From positions 1 to 14,124 of the forward strand of contig CAZGIX010000118.1 of NCBI GenBank assembly GCA_964525785.1: 14,124 nucleotides of DNA. The letters run 5' to 3'. Both the position numbers and the translations under genes were made by a program. A model generated the notes under the pieces. The model had not been told where the DNA came from. It made no database searches and saw only the letters and a program-made list of their open reading frames with translations. How positions within the stretch are numbered: the stretch's first letter is position 1; every line of letters starts with the position of its first letter. Below are positions 6,880 to 14,124 of the stretch, piece after piece. This DNA comes from JAQBDA01 sp964525785. Its GTDB lineage: Bacteria; Chloroflexota; Anaerolineae; Anaerolineales; UBA4823.

Positions 6880-9800
6880 TTACGGAACGTACAGATTCAT
6901 CACCAGGGGTAAGTAGATAAACTGCGTCGGGACGACGGCAGTGGTGGTCAGGGTTGCCGTATCAACGGCGCCACCCGTGCCACTCACCTCGACCGTCGCC
7001 ACGTCCTGATCGCCGTCGGCGGCATCCGCAGGGATCGCCACCGTCACCACCAGCTCGACGCTCTCACCCGCACCCAGCACCAGGCTGTCTGCTGAGAATG
7101 TGATTTCCCAGGCATTGCCAGATGCCGTCACAGCGAAGGTGTTGGTGATATTGCCGATGTTGGTGACCTGCAGGGTGTACTCGACCGTCTCACCCACGTT
7201 GCCCGAGGCTGCGTCAACTTCAGGCTCGACGACCACACCATACGGGAGATCGGCGGTGGTAGTCATCTCCAGCTCAACGCTCTTGGTCGGATCGCCTTGC
7301 GATGTGACCGTTACAGCAGCCACATCGAACGATTCGTCCTCGGCATCCGCCGGGATAGCGACCGTGATCTCCACCAGGGCGCTGGCGCCAGGACCGAGCG
7401 GTCCGACGCTCGCTGGAGCGGTGGCAGCCCAATCATCGTCACTGACGGCGATGTTGAAGCTGTCCGTCGGACCGTTGCTGGTGTTGGTCACCTGCAGCGT
7501 GTAGGTCACCGTCTCGCCGGGCGCGCCGGTCAGGCTGTCATCCAGCAGTACGGCTTCCACACCGTAGAACGGAGCGACGATGGTCATGGTGACGGGCACG
7601 TTCAGGGTCGGAACCTCGGGATCGTCGGAATTGATCCTGATCATCGCCATCAGCTGCGTATCGACCGTGTAGGTCATGCTGTCGAAGGTGACGTCGATGT
7701 CATAGAGGCTGTCCGCATCCAGCGTCCCGGTGATCGGATCTTCGCTCAGCCAGGGTACGTCCGCGCCAATGGTGCCATCCAGGACAACGTCATCCAGAGA
7801 AACCTGCGCGCCATCCACACCGTAGTACTGGAAACCGATGCGTACCGGGCCTCCAGGTAGATAAGGTGTCAGGTCGAAGACCGATTGGGCCCAAATCCAG
7901 TTATCCGGCCAATCCGCATCGGCTGTGCCAACCATGACGTCATCCCCACCGCCGACATCGCCAACCACGATCCAGACATTCAGATCGCAGTTATCGTAGG
8001 TGTCACGGCACCAGTACAGGCTGCCGAACGACCAGAAGGAGAGCATACCTTCGGACAGAGCGAACTCTGGGCTCACAACCCATTCATCCTGCTGCTGGAG
8101 CCCTGGGTCGTACTCGACATCTGCATTGTAGCTTCCGCCGTGGGGATCGAAGTTGTTGACCTTCCATGTATACGAGTTGTTCACCACCACAGACCAATCT
8201 GCAGGAGGCATGATGCCAGCTTCGAAGCCCTCTTCCAGGAGCAGGTCGTCCGGAGTCGCGGTCCTGACAGGCATGCTGCGCCCTACACCCCTTGGGGCTG
8301 TACGGGCATCGGCAGGAACAGCCTCAGGAAGCCGGGTGATCGTACCTGCCGCAGCGGAGAGACCTATCTCGCTGATCTCAAAGGCAGTGCTGGCTGCGCC
8401 GGCATTGTCGAGCATCAACGCCCGCCTTGCAGTGTAACCTTCTGCCACCTCTACATCGAACAGCTCCGGATCGGCGCCCACACACGGCGCCAGCCAGCGC
8501 AGGTCGAAGTTCTGCGTGGTGGTAGCGCCAGCGGTGATTGCGACGCCATCCGCATAGCCATCGACGTGCTCGTCATAGGTGACTTCGATGGTCAGTGGGC
8601 TATCGCTCTCCGCCATCCAGATGGAGTAGTAGCCATCCTCGTCCGTCACCAGGGTGTGGGTCACGCCTGTGGCGGTGGTGATCAGCACGCCAGCGCCTTC
8701 CAGGAGGGATGGGTTGGCATCGCAGTAGCCCAGGCTCTGCACCACGCCTTCCAGCTTGCCCCAGGTAGGCGGAGCGGTGACGGTCATGGTGAGCGGCACC
8801 ACCAGAGTGCCGTAGGGCGTGTCATTTTGGACAACCAGGTCGGCATTGTACTGACCGGGCTGGGCGACTACCGAGGCGTCAAAGGTGATGGTGACGTCCT
8901 GAGACAGCATGCCGGGCAGGGTGCCGCTGATAGGATCTTCGGACAGCCAGGGGACACCGGCAGACACTTGGATCGGCACTGCCAGGAACGGCACCTGGGC
9001 AGAGCCCGGTTCGGTGGCGCCGAGCACGCCCACCAGGGTGGTGTTGCCAGTCGACCGGTCGCCGATGCGCAGCTCAGCCTGGAAGGTGCCGCCGTTGAAG
9101 GCTGCCAGGTAGAGCGTGTCGGTGGCCTGATCCCAGCCCATGCCCTGACCGAAGTTGGCGTCAAAGCCCAACGGCCCGATCTCTGTGCCCGCGCCAGTGG
9201 TCTTATCGATCCACAGCATGGTATCGTTCACGAGGTCGTGGCTGTACATATCCCCGTTGCCGTCCACCGCGATGGCGATACTGCACGGTGAGTTGGTGAT
9301 CTCGCCGATCATGACCACATCGCCAGTCTCCACATCCAGGGTGTACAGGTAGGAGGCGGAGATGTCGCAGCTGGCCAGGTACACCGTCGCATCCGTCGGG
9401 TCAAGCGCCATGCCTGTGTAGCTCTGAGATCCAGATGGCGGAGTAACCGGGAGGGTTTCCATCACTGTGCCGGTCGGGTCCAGTTTAATCATGGTGGTCC
9501 CGTCCACCACATAGATGTAGCCATCCACATACTCGCCGGCCCCGGGGAAGACGTAGGTCGTGTACGCCGCTAGGTTAGGCAGCACTTCCGGAACATCCAG
9601 GTCGAAGCCCGTGAAGTAGTCGTTGACAGCTTCGACTGCGTATGCCAGAGTGCCTTGCGGTAGAGCGATCGGTGAGGACGGTGCAGGCGCGCCGCTGCCA
9701 GTTAGCGGAGCCCGTCCGAAGGACGGAGCAGCGGTTCCGCGGGGGAAGTTGCCATCACTGGCGGACTGCTCTATCGAGGCAACAGGCGGCTGGTCGGTTT

Positions 9801-12800
9801 CGACAGCGAGGACAGGTGTGAAGCCACGATCCACCTCGAGCATTTCCCAGTATACTGGCGGACTGCCCAGGTTTTCGAGCATCAGGGTTTGCGTGGCGGT
9901 TTCGCCGAGCATCAGCTCCTGGCTCAAGGCGGGCGGGGTAACCGTCAACCAGCCAGCCGGCAGGAAGAAGTCCTGTCCAACCGCGTCGGTCTCCGGCACA
10001 GCCACCAGGTGTTCATCCCCGCCATAACCTTCAATGGTCGCGAGGAACCAGTGGTCTCCAGACGGTGAGAAGATGGTATAGAAACCGTCGGCCACGTCCG
10101 GATCATCCGGCGTGCCGACAGAAATGGCGGTAAAGCCGGTGTCGTTCCAGACATCGGCGCCATTCATCGGCTCTAAGGTATTGGCATCGTACACATTGCC
10201 AAGCACCAGGCCGCCGGGCAGCGGCTGGCAGTCCACCTCGCCAAGGGTGACTTCGTCAACCTGGGCGTACCAATCCCATGGGGATGATTCTGAGGTGTAG
10301 TATCGCCAGCGAATTACTGCGTTGGTGGAATAGCCATAAGCAGACAGGTCAATGTTGTCAACTGCTCCGGGAAGAGCATACAACGAACCTTGATCTGTTG
10401 TCCAGTGGCGCAGATTGAACCAGCTGGCGCCACCATCAGGGCTGATATCTACGTCCAATGCCTCTAGACCGCTATAGCTCTGGAAGTTAAATTTGTATTT
10501 CAGTGACTGCACAACAAGAGCAGACAGATCAAAGGGATAGGTGCGCAGTTCGGTGTCGTATGGCACGCCAGAGTTATAGTTGCTGTCAACGGTTGCAGCG
10601 TAGCCTCCTCCACCTGTAAAGTTATAAACCCCATAAGCGTCATTCGAATCCCATACCAGGCCTCCGACGTTGTCAACGATCGACCACCCGGGGATAGGCC
10701 AGGTTTCGAAGCCCTGGTATATGCCGCCTACCTGGGCATAACCGGGGGCTGTGCAGGCTACTGCATCCACATCCAAGGCGAAGTTCTCGATCGTCGGACC
10801 CACCAGCGGACCAACCGTGCGGTTCTCCGGCAGGTAGCCAGGCGAGAAAGCGCTGACGGTGAAGTCGAAGGGAATGCCTGCAGGCAGCTCTATTTCGTAG
10901 TAGCCAGTCAGCGGGTCAGTCCAGAATGGGCTGTCCGGCACACCGGCGATATCGATGCGAGCATACAAAGGCCTGCCAGTAGGCACGCCAGTGACAACTA
11001 CCTGGTCTACCTGAGCCCACCAATCCCAGGTAGCGTTCAGATACTGGAAACGCACCTGTGTCTGGCTGGAGGCGTAGCCGCTGAGGTCAAGACTGACTAC
11101 CTCACCGGGTCCGCTGGGGCTGTGGTCTGCGTCCCAGACGAGCAGGTTTGTCCAGGTCGTGCCGCCGTCAGAGCTGACATCTACCTGGAAGGTTTCACCT
11201 CCCGTTGCGATGTCGTTATACGCGGCGATGAAATCCACAGATGATTGGTGATAGGCAGACAGATCCATGACCGGCGACAGCAAGCCGGTGTTCATGGTGG
11301 TGCCAAAGCCGCAGGCATCGCTATCTGCATCCGCAGCCAAACCCTCACCACCGGCGTAGTTGGTCCGCCCATAGTGTACATTGGTGTCCCAGACACAAGT
11401 ACCGCCGTAGTTGACGATCGACCAGCCTGCGGGAGGCCAGCTCTCGAAATCTTCGACGAGCACATCGACCGAGCCGACACTGGTTCGGAGATCATAGACA
11501 TTGCCTTGCACCAGAAACGCAGGCGCAGGGGTTAAGGCAAAGTCCTGCGTGACGGTCATGCCTTCGGTGATGACGATATCCTCGGCTGTCTGGGAGAGGT
11601 ACCCAAACCTGGAGGAGGTCACGTCATAGGTGCCCTCCATCAGGTTCCTTCCGTAGTAGCCGAGCGCATCCGTCTCAGCATAATAAGTCTGGGTGGGGCT
11701 GAGCGTGGCCGCGATGGTTGCCTCAGCGATCGGATCGCCGCTGACTGCGTCAGTGACGGTGCCTTCCAAGAAGCCGCCTGCGTACGCCATGGCTTCCTGG
11801 ACGGCTGCATAAGCGTCAATGGTGCCGAAACCCCAGTCGTTGTTGGGACCCTCGGTGTAGTCGCCGCCGCAGTTCGAGCCAGTCACGCCGATCAACGGCA
11901 CGGCGGTATTCTGGATAATCTCGTAAGTCGTTTCGACCTGGCCCTCCAGCGCCGGGCTGGCTGACCACATCAGGCCGATCAGGGCGGTGACGTGCGGGCC
12001 TGCCATAGAGGTGCCGGACCAGGTGCCATCGTATCCGCCGCCGGGTATGCTGGAGCGGATGTTCTCTCCGGGCGCCATCACGTCCGGCATGTAGTCTGCC
12101 GGGTCAATCAGCGATGGGCCGCGGCTCGAGAAGCCGGTCAAGGTGCCGGGCAGGCTGCCCCCGGCATGGTTCACCGAGCCGGTGGTGATCACCTCGGCAT
12201 AGTCACCTGGGGAGCGCAGCGTGGTGCAGTCGTCGCCTTCATTGCCGGCGGAGACTTCCACCACGATGCCGGCTGCCTGCAAGGCCGCGATCTCATCCTC
12301 GAACCGCGGCTGGTCGCCGCCGAAATAACCCCACGAGTTGTTGATCGCATCCGGTGCCATGGCCGGGTCGGGATTGGCGCCGCTCAGGTCCCAGGGCGCT
12401 AGGTCCCACTCGAAGCACTCCGAGAAGGTGCCGTCGTCGCCGCCGCCACCATTGTCCATGTTCTTGCAGTGGATGATCTGGGCGCCGGGCGCCACACCGA
12501 TTTGGTTGGTCCCCCCGTCATCGCCCACCATCGTGCCGCCGGTGTGCGTGCCGTGACCGTGACCATCGTTCGGGACAGTTGGGTAAGTGCCCGTGGCGTC
12601 CCACCAGCTGTAGTTGTGGTCCGCCGCCGAGCCATCCCAGCCGCGGTAGTGGTCGATGAGCGCCGGGTGGTCCCAGTCCAGGCCGGTGTCGTTGCCAGCC
12701 AGCACGGTGCCCTGACCAGTGATACCCATCGCCCACACATCATCGGCGTTGATGAAGGTGATGTTGGGCTCAATGGCTTCCGGGCTCTCTGGGGCGTTCG

Positions 12801-13269
12801 GGTTCTTGAACGGCTCCTGCAGCTGGAACTTGTGGTTGGGCGTGATCATGCCCACATCCGGCCGCGCCGCCAGGTTCATCACCAGGGCTTCCCCGCCCGC
12901 GCGCACCAGCACCTTGTTGGCGATGTAGTACGAGCGGTATTTCACACCCTGGACATCCAGGTAAGCCAGCAGGTCCTTCTGGGTGCGTTTAGCAGTCTCC
13001 TGCAGGGCATTGAAGACGAAGGTGCCCTTTTCCAGCTTGGTCTTGAGACCTGCTGCCGGTGAAAGGTCGACTTTCTCCTTCATCCATACAAAGAAATCGG
13101 TCGCGCCGGCTTCGCTGATCTCCGTCAGCACCTGGGGATCGATCTCAGCCGGACCCTCGCTCTGCGCGACCGGTCCGCTTGTGGCCGCCAGCGCCGGGGT
13201 GGCGACCATGCCCAGCAGCATGCTGAGCGCGACAGCGATGTTTATTAGATGATTAGTTCTGGTGTTCAT
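6880..13269 (-). CDS. Secreted S8 (bacillopeptidase F-like) peptidase with long nested C-terminal region
   Basis: This is a probable secreted serine endopeptidase of 2129 residues. It has a signal peptide (1-29, ending ALAA) and an inhibitor I9-like propeptide (about 45-150). The S8 core has Asp194 in GNDTGLDWDHPAL, His239 in GHGHGTHTGGTMVG, Asn343 in SAGNEG and Ser421 in WSGTSMAGPHV. The signatures TNQIGVAPGA, INNSWG and APGENIRSS closely follow bacillopeptidase F-like enzymes. Downstream are a carboxypeptidase-regulatory-like domain (499-583), jelly-roll modules (604-762, 853-1010, 1676-1834), further regulatory-like domains (1021-1105, 1503-1592), a propeller-like stretch (1210-1435), two split sandwiches and two Ig-like repeats (1899-2111). 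The tail is FIYLPLVMNLYVP. There is no transmembrane anchor or LPXTG. GAGGAG at 13280-13285 lies 10 bases from the ATG. The catalytic set is complete, so activity is expected. Binding roles of the accessory domains are inferred. Confidence 0.94.
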   Translation of the reverse strand: MNTRTNHLINIAVALSMLLGMVATPALAATSGPVAQSEGPAEIDPQVLTEISEAGATDFFVWMKEKVDLSPAAGLKTKLEKGTFVFNALQETAKRTQKDLLAYLDVQGVKYRSYYIANKVLVRAGGEALVMNLAARPDVGMITPNHKFQLQEPFKNPNAPESPEAIEPNITFINADDVWAMGITGQGTVLAGNDTGLDWDHPALIDHYRGWDGSAADHNYSWWDATGTYPTVPNDGHGHGTHTGGTMVGDDGGTNQIGVAPGAQIIHCKNMDNGGGGDDGTFSECFEWDLAPWDLSGANPDPAMAPDAINNSWGYFGGDQPRFEDEIAALQAAGIVVEVSAGNEGDDCTTLRSPGDYAEVITTGSVNHAGGSLPGTLTGFSSRGPSLIDPADYMPDVMAPGENIRSSIPGGGYDGTWSGTSMAGPHVTALIGLMWSASPALEGQVETTYEIIQNTAVPLIGVTGSNCGGDYTEGPNNDWGFGTIDAYAAVQEAMAYAGGFLEGTVTDAVSGDPIAEATIAATLSPTQTYYAETDALGYYGRNLMEGTYDVTSSRFGYLSQTAEDIVITEGMTVTQDFALTPAPAFLVQGNVYDLRTSVGSVDVLVEDFESWPPAGWSIVNYGGTCVWDTNVHYGRTNYAGGEGLAADADSDACGFGTTMNTGLLSPVMDLSAYHQSSVDFIAAYNDIATGGETFQVDVSSDGGTTWTNLLVWDADHSPSGPGEVVSLDLSGYASSQTQVRFQYLNATWDWWAQVDQVVVTGVPTGRPLYARIDIAGVPDSPFWTDPLTGYYEIELPAGIPFDFTVSAFSPGYLPENRTVGPLVGPTIENFALDVDAVACTAPGYAQVGGIYQGFETWPIPGWSIVDNVGGLVWDSNDAYGVYNFTGGGGYAATVDSNYNSGVPYDTELRTYPFDLSALVVQSLKYKFNFQSYSGLEALDVDISPDGGASWFNLRHWTTDQGSLYALPGAVDNIDLSAYGYSTNAVIRWRYYTSESSPWDWYAQVDEVTLGEVDCQPLPGGLVLGNVYDANTLEPMNGADVWNDTGFTAISVGTPDDPDVADGFYTIFSPSGDHWFLATIEGYGGDEHLVAVPETDAVGQDFFLPAGWLTVTPPALSQELMLGETATQTLMLENLGSPPVYWEMLEVDRGFTPVLAVETDQPPVASIEQSASDGNFPRGTAAPSFGRAPLTGSGAPAPSSPIALPQGTLAYAVEAVNDYFTGFDLDVPEVLPNLAAYTTYVFPGAGEYVDGYIYVVDGTTMIKLDPTGTVMETLPVTPPSGSQSYTGMALDPTDATVYLASCDISASYLYTLDVETGDVVMIGEITNSPCSIAIAVDGNGDMYSHDLVNDTMLWIDKTTGAGTEIGPLGFDANFGQGMGWDQATDTLYLAAFNGGTFQAELRIGDRSTGNTTLVGVLGATEPGSAQVPFLAVPIQVSAGVPWLSEDPISGTLPGMLSQDVTITFDASVVAQPGQYNADLVVQNDTPYGTLVVPLTMTVTAPPTWGKLEGVVQSLGYCDANPSLLEGAGVLITTATGVTHTLVTDEDGYYSIWMAESDSPLTIEVTYDEHVDGYADGVAITAGATTTQNFDLRWLAPCVGADPELFDVEVAEGYTARRALMLDNAGAASTAFEISEIGLSAAAGTITRLPEAVPADARTAPRGVGRSMPVRTATPDDLLLEEGFEAGIMPPADWSVVVNNSYTWKVNNFDPHGGSYNADVEYDPGLQQQDEWVVSPEFALSEGMLSFWSFGSLYWCRDTYDNCDLNVWIVVGDVGGGDDVMVGTADADWPDNWIWAQSVFDLTPYLPGGPVRIGFQYYGVDGAQVSLDDVVLDGTIGADVPWLSEDPITGTLDADSLYDIDVTFDSMTYTVDTQLMAMIRINSDDPEVPTLNVPVTMTIVAPFYGVEAVLLDDSLTGAPGETVTYTLQVTNTSNGPTDSFNIAVSDDDWAATAPASVGPLGPGASALVEITVAIPADAEDESFDVAAVTVTSQGDPTKSVELEMTTTADLPYGVVVEPEVDAASGNVGETVEYTLQVTNIGNITNTFAVTASGNAWEITFSADSLVLGAGESVELVVTVAIPADAADGDQDVATVEVSGTGGAVDTATLTTTAVVPTQFIYLPLVMNLYVP
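6937..7575 (-). repeat. Two tandem Ig-like repeats at the C-terminus of the second protease
   Basis: Residues 1899-2007 and 2008-2111 are clear copies. Both contain GETVxYTLQVTN near the start, a Trp in the middle, a Gly-rich LGxGxS turn, VTVAIPADA and an Asp-Val-Ala motif. This resembles the NEW3/COG1470-type Ig fold. The second copy ends 18 residues before the stop, placing the short hydrophobic tail directly after it. Confidence 0.8.
7768..8244 (-). repeat. Third jelly-roll (cleaved-adhesin/choice-of-anchor J-like) module, encoded region
   Basis: Residues 1676-1834 begin with LEEGFEAGIMPPADWSVV, contain SPEFALSEGMLSFWS and end with VSLDDVVLDG. This is the pattern of the cleaved adhesin/choice-of-anchor J family, related in fold to MAM domains. 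It lies inside a beta-sandwich whose first half is residues 1598-1635 and second half 1838-1900. Adhesion or substrate binding is the usual role of the family; here it is inferred. Confidence 0.65.
10240..11460 (-). repeat. Two related jelly-roll (MAM/InhA-like) modules in the second protease
   Basis: Residues 604-762 and 853-1010 are homologous. Both start with a Phe-Glu-x-Trp-Pro and GWSIV motif, have a VWD-type strand, a central DVxxDGGxxWxNL motif and end WDWxAQVDxVxxG. The intervening residues 764-832 (RPLYARIDI onward, then a Gly-Tyr-Tyr strand pattern) look like the continuation of a carboxypeptidase-regulatory-like sandwich. An ancestral duplication is visible at protein level, with DNA copies well diverged. 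Confidence 0.7.
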
Positions 13270-13697
13270 GCAGAAATATCTCCTCTTTGATTATCTAAAA
13301 CTGTTATGAGCCATTCGTACCGGGCAGGCAGGACAGGGCACGGTGGATTTTGACCCTATGATTCCTGCGCAATGCTGTATTTGTGGTAAGCGTTGAACGC
13401 TGGAGAGTCCAACAATGATTATTTCACCTCCGCCCTGATTTGTGGATCGTGAATAAGGGATATGTTATTTTGTGCTGATATAGGGGAAGAAATGCCCGGG
13501 CAGCTCTGGCCCGGGAGATCATGGCACCAGGTGGTTGGATCCATACCGTACGGCCCGATCCGCCGGGTGCGTGATATTCGTGAGGTTAAGTGGGTATTCA
13601 CCATGATGATGCAGCGAAGCGGACAGCGAATGCCGATGGAATTTGGCTGTGAAACGGGAAGCACATACTCGAGCTCCCCCCGAGAAGTACCTCATCA
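13270..13697 (-). promoter_or_regulatory. Long untranslated leader of the second protease gene
   Basis: If transcription starts at the promoter at 13698-13726, about 420 untranslated bases precede the protease ATG. They can fold at several places. A 7-bp G+C-only hairpin lies at 13495-13515 (CCCGGGC/GCCCGGG). Another stem (13655-13662 with 13673-13682) would mask a purine-rich GGGGGGAG stretch. Short frames are present (GTG at 13664, 81 codons on minus; 97 codons on plus at 13462-13755), but none looks like a real protein. I recognise no known riboswitch class. A shorter transcript from a nearer, weaker promoter is possible. Confidence 0.35.
13389..13401. promoter_or_regulatory. 13-base palindrome upstream of the second protease
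   Basis: AGCGTT-G-AACGCT is a perfect 6+1+6 palindrome 120 bases ahead of the start codon. Its layout is the same as the palindrome upstream of the first protease (6259-6271), but the sequence differs, so the two are not an obvious shared operator. Possible regulator site; chance occurrence cannot be excluded. Confidence 0.2.
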
Positions 13698-13726
13698 AAA
13701 ATATCACCAGGCTGATGCACTGTCAA
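13698..13726 (-). promoter_or_regulatory. Strong sigma-70-type promoter facing the second protease
   Basis: On the minus strand a perfect TTGACA (13721-13726) is followed by a 17-base spacer and TATTTT (13698-13703). The TGA just before the -10 box gives an extended -10. The predicted start is near 13691. It is the best promoter match in the window and points toward the protease gene with no terminator-like hairpin plus T-tract between them, apart from the G+C hairpin at 13495-13515, which lacks a good T-tract. Confidence 0.6.
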
Positions 13727-13791
13727 GCAAAATTGCCCGCAAAACCTTGCAGTAAATTTAGATTAACAACTTTGTGAGGCAATTAAAATAA

Positions 13792-13825
13792 AGTGGGTAT
13801 GGATAGTTGCCCATCCATACCCACT
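13792..13825 (-). terminator. Intrinsic terminator of the truncated third gene
   Basis: A perfect 13-bp stem (13792-13804 and 13813-13825, AGTGGGTATGGAT and its complement) has an 8-base loop. It is followed on the minus strand by a T-rich tract (TTATTTTAATT). It begins 25 bases after the stop codon at 13850-13852, the same distance as the terminator of the second protease from its stop. Confidence 0.85.
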
Positions 13826-13849
13826 GTCGTTAATCTTGCGCTAGACCGG

Positions 13850-13912
13850 CTACGGTCCATTGGCCACTATCGGCAGGAACACGTACACTTCACTTGCGTA
13901 GGTGGTCATATA
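13850..13912 (-). pseudogene. 3' end of a lost secreted-protein gene (tail only)
   Basis: The minus strand encodes YMTTYASEVYVFLPIVANGP followed by TAG. The segment YVFLPIV matches the C-terminal tails of both proteases (YVFMPLI, FIYLPLV), and an intact terminator follows 25 bases later. Upstream the frame is closed by TAA at 13913-13915 and the sequence turns A+T-rich, so the body of the gene is missing. A 19-residue peptide starting at the ATG 13907-13909 is conceivable, but there is no ribosome binding site in front of it. I read this as a deletion remnant of a third exported protein, with the break near 13905-13915. A TTGACA at 13928-13933 lies just upstream without a well-placed -10 box. 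Confidence 0.65.
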
Positions 13913-13966
13913 TTAATTATATTCCAGTGTCAATATGAAAAATACTAACCTTGCACTTTAAGAACT

Positions 13967-14124
13967 TCATAGAGCCAATTGAGCGCTAACCTGTTCGATT
14001 GTGCAGCCGGCCTGAAACTGCTCCTTCAGCCATCTGAGCAGGTTCCTGCGATGCTCGTCTTGGATTTTGCGCCTGGCATCCCCACAGGTGTTCAACCGGG
14101 GGATAGAAGTGGCGCGTTGCTCTT
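13967..14124 (-). CDS. Unidentified protein, C-terminal part (cut by window edge)
   Basis: The minus-strand frame is open from the window edge (first full codon ends at 14122) for 51 codons to the TGA at 13967-13969. The product is rich in charged residues, with a probable helical stretch DEHRRNLLRWLKEQFQAG followed by CTIEQVSAQLAL at the end. The last part has a faint helix-turn-helix flavour of the type seen in regulators or transposases, but I do not recognise the family. The opposite strand is also open here, which lowers confidence. If it is a transposase end, it could explain the truncation of the neighbouring remnant. Confidence 0.4.
   Translation of the reverse strand, partial: EQRATSIPRLNTCGDARRKIQDEHRRNLLRWLKEQFQAGCTIEQVSAQLAL

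Noticed and set aside
7885..9291. 468-codon open frame on the plus strand, and others of 365 (1648-2745) and 275 codons (3619-4446)
   Set aside because: They lie entirely antisense to the two proteases. Long antisense frames are expected in G+C-rich genes with biased third codon positions. Their translations show no domain or signal, while the minus-strand frames have complete catalytic motifs.
13495..13515. G+C hairpin as a terminator in the leader of the second protease
   Set aside because: The stem is good, but the following sequence on either strand lacks a real T-run (CATTTCTTCC on minus). Kept only as a structural element of the leader.
13462..13755. 97-codon plus-strand frame upstream of the second protease
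   Set aside because: It overlaps the strong minus-strand promoter and leader and has an unusual composition with no recognisable motif.
13850..13909. A functional 19-residue peptide starting at ATG 13907-13909
   Set aside because: There is no ribosome binding site, and the sequence matches the ends of much longer exported proteins, so a truncated gene is the simpler reading.
1..14124. CRISPR array, tRNA, rRNA or complete insertion sequence
   Set aside because: I saw no regularly spaced direct repeats, no cloverleaf-like sequence, no rRNA-like stretch and no complete transposase. Repeats in the window are diverged protein-domain copies inside the proteases.

Overview
The window holds two very large secreted proteases, both encoded on the minus strand and each ended by its own intrinsic terminator. 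There is no tRNA, rRNA, CRISPR array or complete mobile element. The likely source is Chloroflexota, probably Anaerolineae. This is inferred from the G+C-rich coding style, the long secreted multi-domain architecture, and a C-terminal tail of the type aromatic-x-x-Leu/Met-Pro-hydrophobic-hydrophobic, which I associate with exported proteins of that group. No taxonomic marker gene is present.

Layout from left to right. Positions 1-189 hold a REP-like palindrome and the terminator of the first protease. Positions 190-6093 (minus) encode a 1967-residue S8 peptidase with a tripeptidyl-peptidase II/pyrolysin-like insert between the catalytic Asp and His, followed by beta-sandwich domains. Positions 6094-6824 contain no convincing gene. 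They do contain a strong minus-strand terminator (6291-6327), promoter-like sites upstream of it, and a possible decayed protein C-terminus next to it. Positions 6825-6855 are the terminator of the second protease. Positions 6880-13269 (minus) encode a 2129-residue bacillopeptidase F-like S8 peptidase with a long nested C-terminal region: three jelly-roll (MAM/InhA-like) modules, carboxypeptidase-regulatory-like domains, a beta-propeller-like stretch and two terminal Ig-like repeats. Positions 13270-13726 are its upstream region, with a very good promoter about 430 bases ahead of the start codon. Positions 13792-13912 are the 3' end of a third gene: a short in-frame tail with the same C-terminal motif plus an intact terminator, with the body of the gene missing. 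Positions 13967-14124 are an unidentified open frame cut by the window edge.

The two proteases come from different branches of the S8 family. Nevertheless they share closely similar signal peptides, similar ribosome binding sites and the same kind of C-terminal tail. With the remnant(s), this looks like a locus that has held several exported proteins with a common N- and C-terminal 'address' around unrelated cores. Their likely joint role is extracellular or cell-surface protein degradation, possibly with substrate or surface binding by the C-terminal modules. The window contains no dedicated regulator or transporter gene, so regulation can only be inferred from promoter-like sites and leader sequences.
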